A stretch of 64,000 bases of DNA from Euryarchaeota archaeon UBA125 (GCA_002502625.1 DAPV01000035.1:9292-73291); one strand, 5' to 3'; counted from the first letter of the stretch, positions 52,801-63,307 are shown. The notes: generated from the letters alone by a model not told the origin. A program made the numbers and translations.

Positions 52801-54819
52801 ATGCTCAGTACGGTGTCGAACATGAGTGGGTCCTGGCCTCCATCATTTGTGCAATTATCTGATGATGCTCGAGTTTTATTTTTGACTAAAGATCTGGACT
52901 TGATCAAAAAACAATTGTATGAAGGTCTTGAATTACAAATGGAGGATTTATCGGTCGATGATTTATTGGACGATATCAATACTGATGTTATGACTCCTGC
53001 ATGGGTTTGTTTTGATCATGACCCTGCAATTATTGCTGAAAATGCATATGCTGGTTTAATGCACGATGGTGAAAGAGTCTTTAGAGAAAATGCATTGAAG
53101 ATGGGTGGTTTTGAAATAATAGTTTCAGGACATAGAAAGGGCACGGGATCTAGCAGAGAAACTGCACCTCAATGTGAACGATGGTCGGGTATTAGAATCG
53201 TGATTGCTGCATCTTTCGCACCCATCCATGAAAGAAATAATATCAATCTTGGACAGTTAATGGGAGATCATGAGATGTTAATACGTCTACAGAGAGGAGA
53301 ACAAATATCCCTTCAAGAATTTACAAACAAATACGATCCTGTAACTAGATTGATTTTAGAAAGTGGGGGGATTTTTCCTTTCGCTAAAAAATTAGGGGAA
53401 GGCGAAGTGGTTCTTCCCCCTATATCTGAAATCGAAAAACCAATGACAATGGCTGAAAAAATAATTGCAAGAAAATTAATTGGAACAAATAACAAAAAAT
53501 GTTTTGTCTCTCCTGGAGATGCTGTTTTAGCAACAGTAGATGGGGGATATAGTCATGAATTTACAACTGCACAGGTTCATAATTTCTTAAGTTCAGAATA
53601 TGGAGAAGATTACACTATTCCCAATCCTCCAAAATTTGCTGTTTTCGAAGATCATTTACTCTATGCAACCGGAGTACCGCGTTTTGGGCCATTTGTAGAA
53701 AAAATACAAACTCTCCGTGACCTTCAAATGACTTTCCAACAACATACCGGTGTCAGAGATTATTCAGCAGTAAATGGAATAAGTCCTGGAATTTGTCATC
53801 AAGTTGCAAGAGAAGAATTCATTGACGTGGGTGATTTTATCCAAGCTACAGATAGTCATACTTGCATGGGGGGGGCTTCGAATGCCCTCACATATGGAGT
53901 TGGGGCAACTGAATACGCTAATTTAGTTCACAATCAATTTGCATTCGTAAAGGTCCCTGAAAGTATTAGATTCGAACTTGTTGGGAAATTAAATCCTGGT
54001 TGTACTGCAAAGGATGTAATTTTGCACATACTTTGGTACTATGCTAAGCACTCTGATACATTAGATCGATCAATGGAATTTGGTGGATCGGGGCTTGCAT
54101 CTCTTTCGATGGATGAAAGAGCTACACTCTGTAATATGGCAACAGAATGTAGTGCTAAAACCGGAATTTGTGAACCTGATCGATTAACAATTGACTGGTT
54201 AATGAGAAGAAGAAATAATCTTACAGATGAAGATATTAGAACTGCATTTGTATTGCCTGATGAAAATGCTCACTATGATGGGGGAATACATACAATTGAT
54301 TTGAATGAAATTCGTCCAATGGTGGCTCATCCTGGAAACCCAGACGAAGGTGTTCCATCAGACCCAACAAATGGAGCATATATCGACGAAATTGGAGATG
54401 TGAAAATCGATATTGCATATGCCGGTTCATGTACAGCAGGAAAAGATGATGATTTTGCTTACTATGCAATGGTTACCAAGGCTGCCTTAGATGCTGGTTT
54501 ACAAGTAGCGGACGGAGTTGATTGTTACATTCAATTTGGATCAAAGGCAGTCAAGGATTTGTCTCAAAAAAATGGTTGGACTGATTTATTTGAGGCGGCT
54601 GGAGTCAAATTAATTGATCCAGGATGTGGGGCATGTATTGGCGCTGGACCGGGTGTCTCTGATAATCCAGACCAAGTTTCAGTTTCTGCAATTAATAGAA
54701 ACTTTCAGGGTCGTTCAGGTCCTGGAAAATTGTACCTAGCAAGTCCATTAACTGTGATGGCTAGTGCTTTTACCGGAAAAATTACTGCTTGGCATCCTAA
54801 TCTGTTTAGGGGAGCATGA
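52801..54819 (+). CDS. Aconitase/isopropylmalate dehydratase-family fusion with swivel domain first
   Basis: 672 residues. The N-terminal part (1-215) is the LeuD-like swivel domain, with the loop GHRKGTGSSRETA (SSRE) and IVIAASFAPIHERNNINLGQ. The rest is the LeuC-like domains 1-3 with the 4Fe-4S ligands in TDSHTCMGG and PGCGACIG, and GSCTAGKDDDF in place of the usual GSCTxGRxxD. Usual fusions place the swivel last; swivel-first is known in AcnB, but the AcnB HEAT domain is absent. It may be isopropylmalate isomerase (with leuB-type gene at 9631) or aconitase (with icd at 61374). Divergent from tfb. Confidence 0.85.
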   Translation: MLSTVSNMSGSWPPSFVQLSDDARVLFLTKDLDLIKKQLYEGLELQMEDLSVDDLLDDINTDVMTPAWVCFDHDPAIIAENAYAGLMHDGERVFRENALKMGGFEIIVSGHRKGTGSSRETAPQCERWSGIRIVIAASFAPIHERNNINLGQLMGDHEMLIRLQRGEQISLQEFTNKYDPVTRLILESGGIFPFAKKLGEGEVVLPPISEIEKPMTMAEKIIARKLIGTNNKKCFVSPGDAVLATVDGGYSHEFTTAQVHNFLSSEYGEDYTIPNPPKFAVFEDHLLYATGVPRFGPFVEKIQTLRDLQMTFQQHTGVRDYSAVNGISPGICHQVAREEFIDVGDFIQATDSHTCMGGASNALTYGVGATEYANLVHNQFAFVKVPESIRFELVGKLNPGCTAKDVILHILWYYAKHSDTLDRSMEFGGSGLASLSMDERATLCNMATECSAKTGICEPDRLTIDWLMRRRNNLTDEDIRTAFVLPDENAHYDGGIHTIDLNEIRPMVAHPGNPDEGVPSDPTNGAYIDEIGDVKIDIAYAGSCTAGKDDDFAYYAMVTKAALDAGLQVADGVDCYIQFGSKAVKDLSQKNGWTDLFEAAGVKLIDPGCGACIGAGPGVSDNPDQVSVSAINRNFQGRSGPGKLYLASPLTVMASAFTGKITAWHPNLFRGA

Positions 54820-54828
54820 GGTGAAAAT

Positions 54829-56091
54829 TTGGCTCGAAGGGAGCCCATGGCATTATTGTGGGAAAGAACACATAGTGTGTTATCTTCATGTATAGAAGAG
54901 GGAGTGAAATTTGCTCCGCTTCCTTCACCGCCATACCTATTCGAAGAGATGCCTGTTGTTCAACCGAAACCGGATATTATTTGTCAACAAGTAATCGGTT
55001 TGAGTTCAGTAGATAAGGCTGGATTCAGACGAATTATCGAAAATTATCTAAATTCAAATCTACCTGATTATGTTAAACGTTCAATTGATGAAGAGCGAGC
55101 ATTGGACCAGTATATTTACGATTCAATTGATATGTTAATTGATAAATTTCTAATCGCACGAATATCTGAGTGGTTTAGATCGGGGCTAGATTGCGAGGTT
55201 CCAGATACAGATCGATGGTGGTGGGCAGTTGCTCTATTTGTTGGAGTAAGTATTCGGCGACCAAAAGCAATCCTAGATGATGGATTTCACCTCTTAGAGT
55301 CTATCACATTAGGGTCTCCACCAGGTCAATGGCAAACTAAAGCGCAGAAGGGCCCTCATCTGGTTGATTGGAATGGAATAGATGATTCGGAAAATAATGT
55401 TGAGATACATGTTGATGGTGCGATAGCTGCAGCGTGGATACTTGATACTCTAAATGCTGAGAAAATGTTGATTGAAAGATGGTGGCCAGAAATAATCAAT
55501 CGAACACACTTGTACGTCCCACTAAGAATGAATGAAAGGTTGAATCTTTCTATCGGAAAGAAAGAATACTTGGATGTGCATCTAAATTGTATTTCTCACC
55601 TTGTAATTCAGGATTTAGACTTAACATATACATTAATTGGAAAATTATTAGAGGAAATTGATTTAAAAAATCTAGCAAAAATGGTTTCTATTTCAGAAAG
55701 GATTTCGTTTCATTCCATTGATATTTCTTTGCAATTAATTGATGCCGGGTTTGAACGAGGAGGGGACGCGGCTGTGATTGCTCAGAGTGCGTTGAGTGCC
55801 TTAGCAGCACACGACGAACAGGCATTTTTGAGTCGTGTTGAAGTTGCTGCTTATCATACTGATATACGCTCAAAAAGGAAATTTGTTCAAAGTGGTTTGA
55901 GAATCCTAATGCAAATTGATCCAAATGATTCTCGATCCATTTTAATAAATTCATTAATAGAAAATGATGAGGTTTCAAGAGTAAGATTACGTCGTTTTGC
56001 AATTGAAATGTGTGAAATAAATCCTAGTTCCAAGGAAAAAGTTGTCAAGGCATTAGAAGAGCATGTAATGGATGTTGATTGGTTACACTAA
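54829..56091 (+). CDS. Helical protein following the dehydratase
   Basis: 420 residues from TTG 54829, which has the SD GAGGTGA (54818-54824) at the right distance; ATG 54847 is the alternative. Helical throughout, with Trp-rich DRWWWAVALFVGVSI and later ARM/HEAT-like stretches. No family recognised. It is 9 bases after the aconitase-family gene and probably co-transcribed. Confidence 0.62.
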   Translation: MARREPMALLWERTHSVLSSCIEEGVKFAPLPSPPYLFEEMPVVQPKPDIICQQVIGLSSVDKAGFRRIIENYLNSNLPDYVKRSIDEERALDQYIYDSIDMLIDKFLIARISEWFRSGLDCEVPDTDRWWWAVALFVGVSIRRPKAILDDGFHLLESITLGSPPGQWQTKAQKGPHLVDWNGIDDSENNVEIHVDGAIAAAWILDTLNAEKMLIERWWPEIINRTHLYVPLRMNERLNLSIGKKEYLDVHLNCISHLVIQDLDLTYTLIGKLLEEIDLKNLAKMVSISERISFHSIDISLQLIDAGFERGGDAAVIAQSALSALAAHDEQAFLSRVEVAAYHTDIRSKRKFVQSGLRILMQIDPNDSRSILINSLIENDEVSRVRLRRFAIEMCEINPSSKEKVVKALEEHVMDVDWLH

Positions 56092-59000
56092 TCATGAACA
56101 ACCTGTGGTTTCGCCACATTCATTACATTTCAAACAGGTTCCATTACGAACCATCTGACTACTTCCACAAGTTGTACAAATATCTCCGGTGAATCCCATG
56201 GCACGAGCCGATTCAGCCACTGAATATGTAGTGTCGCTTTCGACTTCAACCTTCAGTGGGACTTCTTCATATTCATCTATTGTATCGATTGTTGGCGATA
56301 CCATCATATCAACATCAAGAGTTGTCTGAATATTGCGTTGATGTCCTACATTTCTAGCAATTCCGTCAGGAGTATGTTCTGGTCGACTAATGGAAGTTGA
56401 GTCAAGATCTTCAGCCAAAACGTGGGATAAATCGTCACGATTCAAATGATTAATTGCTAACTCTCTGAATATATAATCAACAATAGAGGTGGCCATTTTT
56501 ACACGACCTGAACCGCCAGAAACCATTCCACTTGGTTCAAACTTTTGGAAAGTGAATGATTTCACAAATGCATCCAATGGAACACCATATTGTAGCCCTA
56601 TTGAAACTGCGATTGCAAACTGATTCAACAATGAACGCCAGGCCATTCCTTCCTTCGAAGTTGTTAGCATAATCTCCCCGAGTCGGCCGTCTTCATACAT
56701 ACTTGAAGAAAGATAAACGGTATGTCCACCAACACGCGCCTTCATGGTCTTAGATTCTCTAACGTCTGGAAGTGGGCGACGGGTTGCGATATAATTGTGA
56801 ACATATGCATCTGCTAAGGGCTTAGCTTGTTCAGCAGGCAATGGGAGTGCTTCAATCACTTGTTGTACAGCATTCTCTGTTGTTATGGTAGATGATTCAT
56901 TTACATCTTCTTGGTCCATGGATGATGTATCGACTAATTTATTCATCAATGGTTGAGATAATTTGCTTTGATCTCTGTAAACTGCTGTTGCCTTATTCAT
57001 AGTTGAGTGTGATAAATTGTACACTTCACGTATATCGTCAATGGTTGCAGAAGATGGAAGATTAACAGTCTTCGATATTGCGCCTGAGATGAATGGTTGT
57101 GCAGCAGCCATCATTCTAACATGAGCCGGCCATGCAATAGAGCGTTCGCCATATTTTCCACAAGGAGTTGCGCAATCAAAGACTGCTAGGTGTTCTTCTT
57201 TCAAATTCGGTGCGCCTTCGATTGTCATTCGTCCAAAGACATAGTCGTTTGCTGCATCGATTTCTGAGGGTGAAAATCCAATGTGTTTCAATACATCGAA
57301 GAATGGGTTGTCGAGTTGATCTTGATTCAAACCAAGTACGTTAGTACAGAAATCAGTGCCCAATGTATTGGCATTGAAAGCGCCTCGGATATCATAAGCA
57401 GCACCGATTGAATCCTCTATCATTGCAAATTCTGCTTCTCCAAATCCTGCCTTTGTCAAACGTTCACGAGAAATACTTGAGCATCCTTCGATGCTTTTAC
57501 TCCCCATCACATATGATTCAATTTCATCGATTTGATTATCGTCATATCCTAATTCAGTGAGAGCTAACTTGACTCCATTGTTGATTATTTTCAACATACC
57601 TCCACCAGCAAGAGATTTGAATTGAACTAAGGAAAATGATGGTTCGACACCAGTAGTATCACAATTCATTACAAGACCAATGGTTCCTGTTGGAGCGATT
57701 ACTGTTGTTTGTGCATTTCTAAAACCAAATTCAGTTCCTAGGTTAAGAGCTCGGTCCCACGTATCTCTCGCAGCATCCAATAAATCATCTGGGCATAATT
57801 CTGCATCAATACCTAATGGTTTTACTGAAAGTCCAACATATTCTTTTGATTCAACATCATATGCTGCACGACGATGGTTTTGAATTACTCGAAGCATGTG
57901 TTCCTTATTTTCTTCATATCTTTCAAAGGGTCCAAGGAAACTGGCCATCTCAGCACTTGTTGCATATGATTCACCGCACATTATCGCACTTAATGAGCCG
58001 CAAATAGCTCTTGCCCTATCATCATCATATGGGATGCCCATATGCATCAATAAAGAGCCTAGATTACAATAGCCCAATCCTAATGTTCTGTATTCGTAAG
58101 ACTTTTGAGCTATTTCTTCACTAGGGAATTGAGCCATTAATACTGAAATTTCTAATGTTGCTGTCCAAAGACGTACACTATGTTGGAAATCTTCAGTTTG
58201 GAATGTTCTTGTATCAGCATCATAATATTCGAGAAGATTGATGCTTGCTAGATTACATGCTGTATCGTCAAGGAACATATATTCTGAACATGGATTAGAC
58301 CCATTGATCCTTCCACCTTCAGGACAGGTGTGCCACTCATTAATTGTGGAATCATATTGAACTCCTGGATCTGCACATGCCCAAGCAGTGTAAGCAATTT
58401 GATCCCAAAGGTTTCTAGCGGGAAGTGTTTTACAAGGCTCAGGGTCACGGTTTTCTTTTTCAGCTGCTGATAATTCAGTACGCCAGAAAAGGTTCCAATC
58501 ATCGCCAGATTCAACTGCATCCATGAAATGATTTGGTACTCTTACAGAATTGTTACTATTCTGACCAGACACGGTAATGTAGCCTTCTCCTTGCCAATCT
58601 GAATCGAACACTTCAAAGTTTACAGAGCGCCATCCTTGATTCCCAAGATCAATAATTCTCTTGATATGAGGTTCGGGGACTCCGTTCTTTACTGCGGCTA
58701 CAATAGCCGACTTTAATTTTGGATTAGTACTCATATCTGAAGCTGCTATCTCTGCTTCGTCTGACCACATAGAGGACATGATTTCAGTTGCGTGTTTTTG
58801 CAAAAGTTGACTTCCGATAATTAGAGATGATACTTTCTCTTCTTCTGATGCTTTCCAATTTATGTATTCCTCGATATCGGGGTGATCTAGATCTAATGTT
58901 ACCATTTTGGCTGCACGCCTAGTCGTACCACCAGACTTGATTGCGCCTGCGGCACGGTCACCAATTTTCAAAAATGAAAGAAGGCCACTTGATCGGCCCC

Positions 59001-59787
59001 CGCCTGAAAGAGGTTCGTCTTTACCTCGAATATTACTGAAATTGGAACCTGTTCCTGAACCGAATTTAAACAATAGAGCTTCTCTCTCCCAAAGTCCCAT
59101 AATTGATTCGCTTCCCCCTACTAGTGAATCGCTAACCGACTGAATGAAACATGCATGTGGCTGAGGGTGCTCATAAGAATTTGAAGACTGTCTCATTGTT
59201 CCAGTATCAGGATCTACATACATGTGTCCTTGTGGATTGCCTTCTATTCCATAGGCCCAATGAAGGCCGGTGTTGAACCATTGTGGACTGTTCGGAGCAG
59301 AACGTTGACTAGCTATCAAAAAGCACATTTCATCATAATATGATCTTGCATCTTCTTCTGATGCAAAATATCCGTACTTCCAACCCCAGTATGTCCATGT
59401 TCCTGCTAATCTACGGAACATTTGACGAAAATCGGTTTCGGCGATAAATCGCTCGGATGCTTCCAAATTCTGTAATTTCTCTTCATCTGGTGCAGAGCGT
59501 TGAAGCCAAGTTGGAATTCCTTCTTCAGGGACTGGTCTAAGTACTGCAGGCACCCCTGCTTTTCGAAGATATTTTTGTGCTGCAACAGTACCTGGGACTC
59601 CTTCAAATCCACTTGGGAAACATACGCCCAACATATTATCTGCCACAGTTCCATCCATGTTCCGAATTTCTAAATCAGTGGTTACCCATTCAAAGGTTTC
59701 AAATGGATCTTCGCCAATAGTAGTAAATCTACGTTTAATCGTCATACCACTAGTTCCTTCGTTGCTATTGTTCATAGTAGTCTGCAT
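56092..59787 (-). CDS. nrdJ: Adenosylcobalamin-dependent ribonucleotide reductase (class II)
   Basis: 1231 residues. Makes dNTPs with a B12 radical and no oxygen requirement. Seen: HACFIQSVSDSL, FGSGTGSNFSNIR, SGGTTRRAAKMV, the redox cysteine in ACADPGVQY, the catalytic NPCSEYMF (Asn-x-Cys-x-Glu) with DDTACNLASINL, and TVIAPTGTIG. A long insert sits near 770-900. The C-terminus is a zinc/redox tail with CTTCGSS, CLKCNECG and final Cys-Ser. The frame reads from a GTG at 59805, but the AAGGAGGG SD at 59794-59801 fixes the ATG at 59787. Confidence 0.96.
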   Translation of the reverse strand: MQTTMNNSNEGTSGMTIKRRFTTIGEDPFETFEWVTTDLEIRNMDGTVADNMLGVCFPSGFEGVPGTVAAQKYLRKAGVPAVLRPVPEEGIPTWLQRSAPDEEKLQNLEASERFIAETDFRQMFRRLAGTWTYWGWKYGYFASEEDARSYYDEMCFLIASQRSAPNSPQWFNTGLHWAYGIEGNPQGHMYVDPDTGTMRQSSNSYEHPQPHACFIQSVSDSLVGGSESIMGLWEREALLFKFGSGTGSNFSNIRGKDEPLSGGGRSSGLLSFLKIGDRAAGAIKSGGTTRRAAKMVTLDLDHPDIEEYINWKASEEEKVSSLIIGSQLLQKHATEIMSSMWSDEAEIAASDMSTNPKLKSAIVAAVKNGVPEPHIKRIIDLGNQGWRSVNFEVFDSDWQGEGYITVSGQNSNNSVRVPNHFMDAVESGDDWNLFWRTELSAAEKENRDPEPCKTLPARNLWDQIAYTAWACADPGVQYDSTINEWHTCPEGGRINGSNPCSEYMFLDDTACNLASINLLEYYDADTRTFQTEDFQHSVRLWTATLEISVLMAQFPSEEIAQKSYEYRTLGLGYCNLGSLLMHMGIPYDDDRARAICGSLSAIMCGESYATSAEMASFLGPFERYEENKEHMLRVIQNHRRAAYDVESKEYVGLSVKPLGIDAELCPDDLLDAARDTWDRALNLGTEFGFRNAQTTVIAPTGTIGLVMNCDTTGVEPSFSLVQFKSLAGGGMLKIINNGVKLALTELGYDDNQIDEIESYVMGSKSIEGCSSISRERLTKAGFGEAEFAMIEDSIGAAYDIRGAFNANTLGTDFCTNVLGLNQDQLDNPFFDVLKHIGFSPSEIDAANDYVFGRMTIEGAPNLKEEHLAVFDCATPCGKYGERSIAWPAHVRMMAAAQPFISGAISKTVNLPSSATIDDIREVYNLSHSTMNKATAVYRDQSKLSQPLMNKLVDTSSMDQEDVNESSTITTENAVQQVIEALPLPAEQAKPLADAYVHNYIATRRPLPDVRESKTMKARVGGHTVYLSSSMYEDGRLGEIMLTTSKEGMAWRSLLNQFAIAVSIGLQYGVPLDAFVKSFTFQKFEPSGMVSGGSGRVKMATSIVDYIFRELAINHLNRDDLSHVLAEDLDSTSISRPEHTPDGIARNVGHQRNIQTTLDVDMMVSPTIDTIDEYEEVPLKVEVESDTTYSVAESARAMGFTGDICTTCGSSQMVRNGTCLKCNECGETTGCS

Positions 59788-59793
59788 TCTTAA

Positions 59794-59801
59794 CCCTCCT
59801 T
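59794..59801 (-). promoter_or_regulatory. Strong Shine-Dalgarno that sets the nrdJ start
   Basis: Minus-strand AAGGAGGG ends 6 bases before ATG 59787; the upstream GTG at 59805 lies before it, so it cannot be the real start for this SD. Confidence 0.7.
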
Positions 59802-60053
59802 TCACCTAATTGACATTGTACGCACTTCATATTCGCGTTGGAATTTGTTGGCTCAATCGAGGGTTATTGAATGTTCATGGCAGAGACTGGATGAAAACAC
59901 GGAACATTGGGGTTTTTGGGGTTTATCAAAATCTGCTAAAACTATATCTGTATATTGATTTTCTATATTTTGATAATTATTGATAAAATAATTATACATT
60001 TTTCTAAAACTTCTGCGGGATGGTTTGAACAACCCCTACCCCATCCACAAATT

Positions 60054-60464
60054 ATGAGCAACGATGATGAAGATGAATATAGAGTACCTGACAGTGGATT
60101 AGAGATGGGCGATTCGATTGAATCAGAGACGCATGATGATGTAGATCCATTTGAAGAGCTTGGTCTTGGTTCTCGTTCAAGTACATCTACAAATAAAAAG
60201 CAGGTAAGCAACGAATATGATGCTTTTTCTGATCTAATGAATGATGAATTAGAAGATGATGATACTGAGATTGAAGATATTGGAGGTAATGTTACAGAAA
60301 ATGGACATTCAAAGTCAGAAAGTATCTATGTTATGTTACTTCAAACTGTATGGGTCGATGGGATATTGGATCCTGCAGAAGTTCGATTATTATCTAAAAA
60401 AAGAGTGGAATTGAATATTACATTTGAACGTCATCTTGAATTGGTTGAAGAAGTAATTGGGTGA
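60054..60464 (+). CDS. Acidic protein with TerB-like end
   Basis: 136 residues from ATG 60054 (the frame opens at 59955 in AT-rich, unlikely sequence). Residues 1-85 are acidic and low-complexity. Residues 90-136 (MLLQTVWVDGILDPAEVRLLSKKR) match the TerB first half, so this looks like a half-length TerB unit. The 250 bases between nrdJ and this gene are AT-rich with an ATAATTAT palindrome near 59973-59994 but no clear function. Fourth TerB-like gene in the window. The next gene starts 4 bases after its stop. Confidence 0.6.
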   Translation: MSNDDEDEYRVPDSGLEMGDSIESETHDDVDPFEELGLGSRSSTSTNKKQVSNEYDAFSDLMNDELEDDDTEIEDIGGNVTENGHSKSESIYVMLLQTVWVDGILDPAEVRLLSKKRVELNITFERHLELVEEVIG

Positions 60465-60468
60465 TATT

Positions 60469-60909
60469 ATGAAGCATCCGTATACAATTGGCCTAGAGTA
60501 TGGATGGGGAGATGATGCATTGAATGTACAGGGACACAATTTACTTTCTAAACTCTCAGAAATGTTTCATTTATCATCAAAAGAAAGAGAAGAAATCGAA
60601 GTGGAATTTAATGAAACTTTACCATCTATTTCTCAAGGTGTTGGGGCTGGAAAAACAGCATTGAAAGCATATGTATCTGATTTAGAAAATTGGTTTCCAA
60701 GTCAAGGAAATAGATGTGCTCAATACTTGGGAAGAATGGCTTTAGATGTTGGAATGACGAAAAATGGGTGGAAGAGTGTATATTCTTGGATGAATTCGAT
60801 TGGCCTTGGTACCAGTTTTGCTATGGGTGCGTGGATGGAAGGTGATGAATCTAAAGAAGTTGAAATTCCTGCTTTTTTTGATGATGTTGTTGCAGTATTG
60901 GGTGTTTAA
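60469..60909 (+). CDS. Hypothetical helical protein after the TerB-like gene
   Basis: 146 residues from ATG 60469; a TTG at 60457 would overlap the upstream gene. Helical, with LLSKLSEMFHLSSKEREEIEVEFNETLP in the first half, a pattern that could complete the TerB fold begun by the preceding gene, then a Trp-containing second half. The split of a TerB unit over two genes is inferred from the pattern only. Confidence 0.55.
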   Translation: MKHPYTIGLEYGWGDDALNVQGHNLLSKLSEMFHLSSKEREEIEVEFNETLPSISQGVGAGKTALKAYVSDLENWFPSQGNRCAQYLGRMALDVGMTKNGWKSVYSWMNSIGLGTSFAMGAWMEGDESKEVEIPAFFDDVVAVLGV

Positions 60910-61301
60910 TCCGTCTGCATTTCCAATGACCATTTGAGTGAGGTGCCTGATCTGGTAATCATATTACCAACACTGCAATATTTTTTATGACTTGATTCAA
61001 TTAATCTTTCAACCAATTTCTCTGGAACTGTTCCTTTAACAATATATTTCATCGTTATCGATGTGAACACTTTAGGAGACTCTGTAGCTCTCTCGGATTC
61101 AATTTTGATAGTAATATGATCAACATTATCAATTCGGTGTTTAAGCCCATCTTTCACATCAATCAAAGAGCATGCAGCATGAGCGTGGAGTACCATTTCC
61201 ATGGGGCTAGGGGATGTTGCACTATATATTTCGAATTTTTTTCCACCAGATGTTTCACCAATATAGCCAGTATCAGCAGTCCAACATACTTCGCCATCCA
61301 T
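60906..61301 (-). CDS. OsmC-family peroxide-reducing protein
   Basis: 131 residues. The OsmC pattern SPMEMVLHAHAACSLIDVKDGL with its first cysteine, and the second in SSHKKYCSVGNMI. OsmC/Ohr proteins reduce organic peroxides with two cysteines. Start ATG 61301 is near the divergent icd gene (72 bases). Its end overlaps the convergent gene by 4 bases. Confidence 0.9.
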   Translation of the reverse strand: MDGEVCWTADTGYIGETSGGKKFEIYSATSPSPMEMVLHAHAACSLIDVKDGLKHRIDNVDHITIKIESERATESPKVFTSITMKYIVKGTVPEKLVERLIESSHKKYCSVGNMITRSGTSLKWSLEMQTD

Positions 61302-61373
61302 GGCCCACTCACCCGGTAATTACGTTTAGAGAATTGGGCGGTTGATTGATGAACGTTGTATTAGTCCCGAAGA

Positions 61374-62609
61374 ATGATTACGATGTCAGGTACGAGTATT
61401 ACAATGGAAAATGGAATCTTGAATGTGCCAAATGACCCAGTTGTCCATTTCATTGAAGGAGATGGAATTGGAATTGATATTACTCCAGTAATGATTAATG
61501 TGGTAGATGCAAGTGTCGAAAAGGCCTACAATGGAGAACAAAAGATTCATTGGAATGAAGTTTTGGCTGGAGAAAAAGCGTTCAATGCAACTGGTGAATG
61601 GTTACCAGAAGAGACATTGGATGCAATGAAAAATGGACTTGTGTCGATTAAAGGACCCTTGACGACCCCTGTTGGTGGAGGAATAAGAAGTCTGAATGTC
61701 GCTCTTCGTCAAAAGCTCGATCTGTTTGCTTGTGTTCGGCCTGTGAGGTGGTATGCTGGAACTCCTAGTCCTGTTAGAGATCCGGGTGCAGTTGATATGA
61801 TAATTTTCAGAGAGAATAGTGAAGATGTATATGCTGGAATTGAATGGGAAGCTGGATCAGATGATGTTGCAAAGGTCATCGATTTTTTACGAAATGAAAT
61901 GGGAGTGGATAAAATAAGATTCCCAAATACAAGTGGAATAGGAATCAAGCCAATATCTAGTGAAGGGACTGGAAGGATTGTTAGAGCCGCAATAAAATAT
62001 GTAATTGATAATGATAAGGATAGCCTAACATTAGTGCATAAAGGAAATATCATGAAATTTACGGAAGGAGGATTCAGGGATTGGGGGTATCAACTTGCAC
62101 AAGATGAATTCGGGGCTGAATTACTAGATGGGGGTCCTTGGTGCACCATGACAAATCCAAATACTGGTACTAAAATTACAATTAAGGATGTTATTGCTGA
62201 TGCTATGCTCCAACAAGTTTTGACTCGCCCTAGGGAGTATGGTGTTCTAGCAACAATGAATCTGAATGGCGACTATATTTCAGATGCTCTGGCTGCTCAA
62301 GTGGGTGGAATTGGAATTGCCCCGGGTGCAAATATCAATTATGATACTGGAATCTCAATCTTTGAAGCAACACATGGAACCGCTCCAAAATATACTGGAC
62401 AAGACAAAGTCAACCCTGGATCGTTGATTCTTTCTGCAGAAATGATGTTACGGCATATGGGTTGGACAGAAGCTGCTGACTTAATTGTCAAAGGAATGGA
62501 AGGTGCAATCTCTGCGAAGACAGTTACATATGATTTTGAACGATTAATGGATGATGCTACATTGCTGAAATGTTCTGAATTTGGTAATGCAATAATCAAC
62601 CATATGTGA
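61374..62609 (+). CDS. icd: Isocitrate dehydrogenase (NADP-type)
   Basis: 411 residues. Oxidises isocitrate to 2-oxoglutarate in the TCA cycle. Motifs: [36 protein letters not shown] (substrate serine and arginines), [31 protein letters not shown] and the NADP-type [17 protein letters not shown], where Lys-Tyr match NADP users. Length and motif order are those of bacterial-type Icd. ATG 61374, 61386 or 61404 are possible starts. Confidence 0.95.
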   Translation: MITMSGTSITMENGILNVPNDPVVHFIEGDGIGIDITPVMINVVDASVEKAYNGEQKIHWNEVLAGEKAFNATGEWLPEETLDAMKNGLVSIKGPLTTPVGGGIRSLNVALRQKLDLFACVRPVRWYAGTPSPVRDPGAVDMIIFRENSEDVYAGIEWEAGSDDVAKVIDFLRNEMGVDKIRFPNTSGIGIKPISSEGTGRIVRAAIKYVIDNDKDSLTLVHKGNIMKFTEGGFRDWGYQLAQDEFGAELLDGGPWCTMTNPNTGTKITIKDVIADAMLQQVLTRPREYGVLATMNLNGDYISDALAAQVGGIGIAPGANINYDTGISIFEATHGTAPKYTGQDKVNPGSLILSAEMMLRHMGWTEAADLIVKGMEGAISAKTVTYDFERLMDDATLLKCSEFGNAIINHM

Positions 62610-62618
62610 GTTGAATAT

Positions 62619-63302
62619 ATGGATGAAAATCTAGAAGATATTCGATTAAAAATACAAAAAATGGCTGAAGTGGCTGAGTCGAAAGGAGAACCTTTTGGTT
62701 GGTTTGAAGAACTTTATGAAAATGCAAATCGTCAGTCAGAAGATGTCCCGTGGGCACGGATGGAACCACATCCAAAATTGGTAGAATGGGTTGCTAATCG
62801 TCCAGGTGTTAACGGGAAGGCATTGGTTGTAGGATGTGGGTTAGGAGATGATGCAGAATGGCTTGAAGAAATTGGATTTGAGGTTACTGCTTTTGATATT
62901 TCAAAATCCTCTATCGACTGGTGTCGTGAACGATTTCCCCATTCATCAGTGAATTACTGTGTGTCTGATTTATTCGCTCCACCAAAAAATTGGATGAACG
63001 AATTTGATCTAATTGTTGAGATACATATTTTACAAGTAATCCCAGAAAATATACGAGATCAAGCTGCAGAAAAAATGTCTTTATTTTTGAATGACAATGG
63101 ACATCTTCTTTGCATTGGTCGATTACTTGAGATGGATGTTGAAGAACAACCAACTCCACCTTGGCCCTTAGGACAGGTGTGGTTAGAAAGTAGATTTCAG
63201 CACCTGCAATTAGTAAATTTTACACGATTCATTTCTGAAAACAACAACGTTGGAGACTTTCCTCCACTTCCAAGATTTATTGCTGCATGGAAAAAAAGTT
63301 AG
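62619..63302 (+). CDS. TPMT-like SAM methyltransferase
   Basis: 227 residues. SAM motif KALVVGCGLGDDAEWLEEIGFEVTAFD split over motif I and II, then SVNYCVSDLF. The N-terminal WFEELYENANRQSEDVPWARMEPHP and the overall order resemble thiopurine/tellurite methyltransferases, which act on thiols, halides or chalcogen compounds. The acceptor is unknown. It starts 9 bases after icd. Confidence 0.85.
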   Translation: MDENLEDIRLKIQKMAEVAESKGEPFGWFEELYENANRQSEDVPWARMEPHPKLVEWVANRPGVNGKALVVGCGLGDDAEWLEEIGFEVTAFDISKSSIDWCRERFPHSSVNYCVSDLFAPPKNWMNEFDLIVEIHILQVIPENIRDQAAEKMSLFLNDNGHLLCIGRLLEMDVEEQPTPPWPLGQVWLESRFQHLQLVNFTRFISENNNVGDFPPLPRFIAAWKKS

Positions 63303-63307
63303 AATTG

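Noticed and set aside
59788..59805. GTG start of nrdJ at 59805
   Set aside because: The strong SD AAGGAGGG lies inside this stretch and points to ATG 59787.
59955..60053. 33-residue N-terminal extension of the TerB-like gene at 60054
   Set aside because: It comes from very AT-rich sequence with a biased hydrophobic reading, and ATG 60054 begins a normal acidic start; more likely promoter DNA.
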